A stretch of 64,000 nt of DNA from Micromonospora trifolii (GTDB taxonomy: Bacteria; Actinomycetota; Actinomycetes; Mycobacteriales; Micromonosporaceae). Positions 61,953-64,000 of the stretch are shown here, piece by piece. Position 1 is the first letter of the stretch. Every line of letters begins with the position of its first letter. The stretch is taken from contig NZ_JAKKFD010000021.1 in the NCBI RefSeq assembly GCF_022229005.1, positions 62,001-126,000 of the forward strand. The letters run 5' to 3'. Both the position numbers and the translations under genes were made by a program. The notes below the pieces were generated by a model, which worked only from the letters and a program-made list of their open reading frames with translations, ran no database searches and had not been told where the DNA came from.

Positions 61953-64000
61953 TCAGGGCAGGATCTCGACGTACCCGTCACTGCCGTGCACGCGGATCCG
62001 CTGCCCGTCGCGAATCAGCCGGGTGGCGTCGAGCACGCTGACGACAGCCGGCAGGCCATACTCCCTCGCGATCACCGCGCCGTGCGTCATCAACCCGCCG
62101 ACCTCCGTCACCAGACCGGCGATGCCGACGAACAGGGGCGTCCAGCTCGGGTCCGTGTGGGCCGTGACGAGGATGTCACCCGCCTCGAGGTCGGCCTGTG
62201 CCATGTCCAGGATGACGCGGGCCCGCCCTTCGACAGTCCCGGCGGACACCGGCACACCGGCCAGGGCGCCGGCCGGCACGTCGTCGCGTCGGTACGCGCC
62301 GGTGATCGCCTCGCCGTCGGAGGTCAACACCCGGGGTGGGGTGAGCGCCTGGTACGACCGGAACTCGTCCCGGCGTCGCCGGATCAGCTCGTCGTCCACC
62401 CGGTGCGAGCGCGCGACATCGTGGAACTCCTGGAACGTGAGGTAGAAGGCGTCTTCGGTCTCGGCGAGCACGCCGGCCCGCACCAGACGCTCGGCCTCCG
62501 CCAGCAGGGCCTGCTTGTAGGCGAAGTAGCGGCTGATGATGTCGTACTTCGGGTACTCCCGATAGCCGATGAAGGCCCGCACCCGGTCGATCATCCGCGC
62601 GGTCTCGTCGGCCTTCTGCTGCCCGTCCGGCAGCGCCCGCAGGCGCGTCAACACCTCCTGGGCCTGCTCCTGCGCCTGCTGTTGGCCCTGCTCGAAGCGC
62701 CGCTGGGCCGCGCCCGGCTCGAAGAGCTTGACGTTGTCCAGGAGCACGGGCACGAGCGTGCCGGGGCGTTCGCTCCACCGCGGCCTGGTGATGTCGATCT
62801 CGCCGACGCAGCGCATGCCGTACCGGTCGAGGTACGCCTCGATGGCGGCCCGCGCCTCGGCCCCGCCCGCGACCTTCGGCAGCTCGTCGAGGAAGTCGTC
62901 GTGCGCGACGTCCTGGAGCAACGCCACCACCTCCGGATGCGGACGGATCACGTCGGCGACGTCGAGCAGCGCCAGCCCCATCTCCGACGTGACGTTGCCG
63001 GGGGCGGACAGGGTGAGGGTGTCCGCGGCGTTCTTCTCGCCCAGCCACTCGTGCAGCCGGTCGTTGAGCCACCAGGTGGCCTCCATGCCGGCCATGATCG
63101 CCTGCATGTTCAGCGGATCACCGAGGACCCGCTTGTGTTCCTGGAAGGCCTCCACCAGGAAGTCGAACAGCGCCGGACCGGTCACCGTCGCGATATCGCG
63201 CCGCAGGGCGGCGATGGACGCCTCGCTGCGTTCGATCAGCTCGGCGACGACGGCCGGGTCGGTGTCGGCCGAGGTGGACGCGCCGCCGGTCGTCGGCCTA
63301 CCCGGACCACCCTGGTCCGGGAGCGTCGGAATGAAGTCCCGGCGGTCGAGGAGGGTCTCCAGCGCGTCCTTCATGAGCGGATCGTCGCGCCCCGCCATCG
63401 TGAGGAAGCCGGCGCGGCTGGCGGGGGAGGCCAGCAACCGGGTGGCGTCGACGAACAACCTCCCGCCGGCCGCCAGCATCGGGGCCATGGCGGTCAGCTG
63501 CCACATGGAGAGCCCCAGCGGCCGCATCGCGTCGGTCATCATCTGCTGGTGGCCGACCGAGAGGTAGACGTGGTTCTCCTGGTCGTCGGCCGCCGGAATG
63601 GGAAACAGCGTGGTGATCGGCCGGCTCTGCACGATCTGGAAGTCGTCGTCGACCAGGCACCACTCGATGTCCTGCGGGCGGCCGAAGTGCGCCTCGATCC
63701 GTCGCCCCAGCCGGACGAGCCGCAGCACCTGGGCCTGCGTCAGCGCTGGCTGCTCCTGCCGCTGCCTGTCGATCGCCACTTCGCGCGTCCCGCCGCCCGG
63801 CAGCGCGGCGACCGCACGCTCCTTCGCGGCGACAGTGCCGGCGACGACCTCGCCATCGCGCACCGTGAAGATGTCCGGGTTCACCAGGCCGGACACCAGG
63901 GCTTCGCCGAGGCCGAAGCTGGCGTCCACTGTCGCGACCTTCCGGTTGCCAGTTACCGGGTCCGCCGTGAACAGGATGCCGGAGGCATCCGGAAAAACCA
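61953..64000 (-). CDS. rph: rifampin phosphotransferase-like PEP-synthase-family enzyme (partial, N-terminus outside window)
   Basis: The gene runs off the right edge; about 682 codons are visible, starting in VFPDASGILFTADPVTGNRK then VDASFGLGEALVSGLVNPDI. These are the ATP-grasp/PEP-synthase blocks shared by rifampin phosphotransferase. The C-terminal swivelling His domain is complete: GLVTEVGGLMTHGAVIAREY, whose His carries phosphate from ATP to the drug. Known Rph proteins are about 860 aa, so roughly 180 residues are missing. PEP synthase itself is less likely because of the GHQQMMTDAMRPLGLSMWQL region typical of the Rph drug-binding domain. Confidence 0.8.
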   Translation of the reverse strand, partial: VFPDASGILFTADPVTGNRKVATVDASFGLGEALVSGLVNPDIFTVRDGEVVAGTVAAKERAVAALPGGGTREVAIDRQRQEQPALTQAQVLRLVRLGRRIEAHFGRPQDIEWCLVDDDFQIVQSRPITTLFPIPAADDQENHVYLSVGHQQMMTDAMRPLGLSMWQLTAMAPMLAAGGRLFVDATRLLASPASRAGFLTMAGRDDPLMKDALETLLDRRDFIPTLPDQGGPGRPTTGGASTSADTDPAVVAELIERSEASIAALRRDIATVTGPALFDFLVEAFQEHKRVLGDPLNMQAIMAGMEATWWLNDRLHEWLGEKNAADTLTLSAPGNVTSEMGLALLDVADVIRPHPEVVALLQDVAHDDFLDELPKVAGGAEARAAIEAYLDRYGMRCVGEIDITRPRWSERPGTLVPVLLDNVKLFEPGAAQRRFEQGQQQAQEQAQEVLTRLRALPDGQQKADETARMIDRVRAFIGYREYPKYDIISRYFAYKQALLAEAERLVRAGVLAETEDAFYLTFQEFHDVARSHRVDDELIRRRRDEFRSYQALTPPRVLTSDGEAITGAYRRDDVPAGALAGVPVSAGTVEGRARVILDMAQADLEAGDILVTAHTDPSWTPLFVGIAGLVTEVGGLMTHGAVIAREYGLPAVVSVLDATRLIRDGQRIRVHGSDGYVEILP

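Overview
The window is high-GC actinobacterial DNA, most like Micromonospora or a close relative (Micromonosporaceae). The signs are dense GC-ending codons, many GTG and a few TTG starts, DivIVA-like and PknB-like proteins, several HxlR regulators, a GlgX-TreY-TreZ cluster, a hexameric-type citrate synthase and a rifampin-phosphotransferase-like enzyme. The genus is inferred from gene content; no rRNA or tRNA gene is present to confirm it.

Layout. 1-4.9 kb: membrane and stress genes (DUF1345, DUF2795, DUF2267), a TerC-family transporter behind a probable yybP-ykoY manganese riboswitch, then a molybdenum oxidoreductase, FAD/NAD reductase and zinc-ribbon trio. 4.9-11 kb: a hydrolase, an HxlR regulator, an ABM-truncated-haemoglobin fusion, a VOC protein, an acetyltransferase and a glycogen-debranching-like enzyme. 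11-16 kb: NDH-2, an AI-2E exporter, a spermidine-synthase-like protein and a DUF2267-PCD fusion. 16-20.4 kb: a partner-switching cassette (STAS, PAS-GAF-PP2C, B12-binding sensor, STAS, CheY-like). 20.4-30 kb: a DivIVA-like protein, a lysozyme-like anchored protein, an OsmC protein, a Ser/Thr kinase, and a two-component system followed by two membrane glycosyltransferases. 30-36 kb: an arginase-family protein, a small-TM / methyltransferase / sulfatase-like operon and citrate synthase. 36-44.4 kb: a GT4 glycogen synthase-like gene divergent from glgX-treY-treZ.

44.4-47.7 kb is a visibly lower-GC island with foreign codon use. It holds a two-TM protein with a possible PLD-like domain, an overlapping pair made of a P-loop kinase-like protein and a dCTP deaminase, and a SAM methyltransferase. 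It is the best candidate here for an undescribed system, possibly nucleotide-based phage defence, but this is inference. 47.7-64 kb is accessory-rich: an uncharacterised two-gene operon, a DUF2089 stress operon, esterases and an S41 protease, a tandem pair of secreted ricin-type lectins, NmrA/TetR and HxlR/PPOX divergent pairs, a DsbA/FrnE protein, and a class A beta-lactamase downstream of a rifampin-phosphotransferase-like gene that runs off the end.

Intergenic DNA holds several palindromic elements. They include three 75-nt copies of one family (36272, 53362, 55359), two other long inverted repeats (22123, 57728) and a 39-nt perfect palindrome between nmrA-like and tetR genes. Remnants of PPOX and YCII genes show local gene decay.
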